From: Planctomycetaceae bacterium
GTDB taxonomy: Bacteria > Planctomycetota > Planctomycetia > Pirellulales > Thermoguttaceae
Assembly: GCA_031278315.1 (NCBI GenBank)
Contig: JAITKS010000365.1
Location: 1-15,542, forward strand
DNA: 15,542 bases
Direction: 5' to 3'
Part shown: one piece after another, positions 15,305-15,542 of the stretch
How the letters are laid out: each line of letters starts with the position of its first letter
Numbering within the stretch: the stretch's first letter is position 1
Program-made: the position numbers and the translations under genes
The notes under the pieces: generated by a model
Told to the model about the DNA's origin: nothing
The model's input: the letters and a program-made list of their open reading frames with translations, nothing else
The model's database searches: none

Positions 15305-15398
15305 GTAATCTATCAGCAGAATAATTTTATTGTTCTCGGCAACGCAGCCGTCTCGATAACATCTTTGGGAGTTTTTTTGACAGGATTACAGGATTTTT
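15305..15398 (+). repeat. Worn composite repeat T-H2-R
   Basis: GTAATCTATCAGCAGAATAA (T), a decayed H2 hairpin (GCAGCCGTCTCGATAAC in place of GCGGTCGTCTCGACCGC) and a short R tandem at 15378-15398, in the same order as at 9848-9955. A family A element begins ten bases later. Confidence 0.75.
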
Positions 15399-15407
15399 AA
15401 ATAAGTT

Positions 15408-15542
15408 AATTTCTAAAAACCTAATATTAAAATTTATTGTTAGAAGGAACGCGGTCGTCTCGACCGCATATTTAGGCGTTTTTTGTACAAAAACAGTGCA
15501 GGCGAGACGCCTGCGTTCCTCCTAATATTAGTTTTTAGAAGT
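15408..15542 (-). mobile_element. MITE-like element, family A, copy 2
   Basis: Inverted copy of 1864-2001. It starts AATTTCTAAAAACCTAATAT and ends TAATATTAGTTTTTAGAAGT exactly at the window edge, with a full intact core at 15446-15519. Both hairpins are perfect here, so this copy is closer to the ancestral form than copy 1. Confidence 0.82.

Overview
The window is AT-rich bacterial chromosome, and several features point to a planctomycete (Pirellulales-like). The cysteinyl-tRNA synthetase has a long insert before its KMSKS loop. One gene fuses BRCT, MerR-type HTH and TPR domains. The DinG-like helicase has the planctomycete style of N-terminus, and there is a secreted cysteine hydrolase. Most genes lack a clear Shine-Dalgarno sequence. 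This lineage call is made from remembered family patterns, not from a search. The low GC and the Asn/Ser-rich inserts in otherwise conserved proteins suggest a drifting, possibly host-associated genome (inference).

Layout. Two genes lie on the + strand: a secreted isochorismatase-like hydrolase (618-1601) and cysS (2049-3671). Seven genes follow on the - strand. In transcription order they are a membrane-anchored protein of unknown function (15140-13461), an RluA-type pseudouridine synthase (13238-12450), a DinG/XPD-type helicase cut off after motif III (12069-10486), an MFS sugar-porter-like transporter (9747-8236), an EboC-like UbiA prenyltransferase (7947-7237), the BRCT/MerR/TPR protein (6820-5480) and a degenerate phosphohexomutase (5404-3992). 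Only the last two are close enough (75 bp) to look like an operon. The genes are a mix of housekeeping and accessory functions and do not form one clear pathway.

The most distinctive content lies between the genes. Nearly every gap holds pieces of a modular repeat system. The modules are: a roughly 20-bp terminal sequence T (GTAATATATCAGCGGAATAA); a 75-bp triple-palindrome core made of hairpin H1, a TTTTTTGTACAAAAAA palindrome and hairpin H2; a GACAGGATTACAGGATT tandem R; a roughly 95-bp spacer S; and a 94-bp element C that starts GCCCTTTCAGGGC. They occur in different combinations and both orientations. Two assemblies look like complete MITE-like elements with terminal inverted repeats (1864-2001 and its inverted copy 15408-15542; also 12190-12415, whose inverted partial copy is at 1-186). 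No transposase gene is present.

The strongest protein oddities are the phosphohexomutase homologue, in which all four active-site motifs are altered but the reading frame is intact, and the helicase, which stops exactly after its TSATL motif with no second RecA domain downstream.
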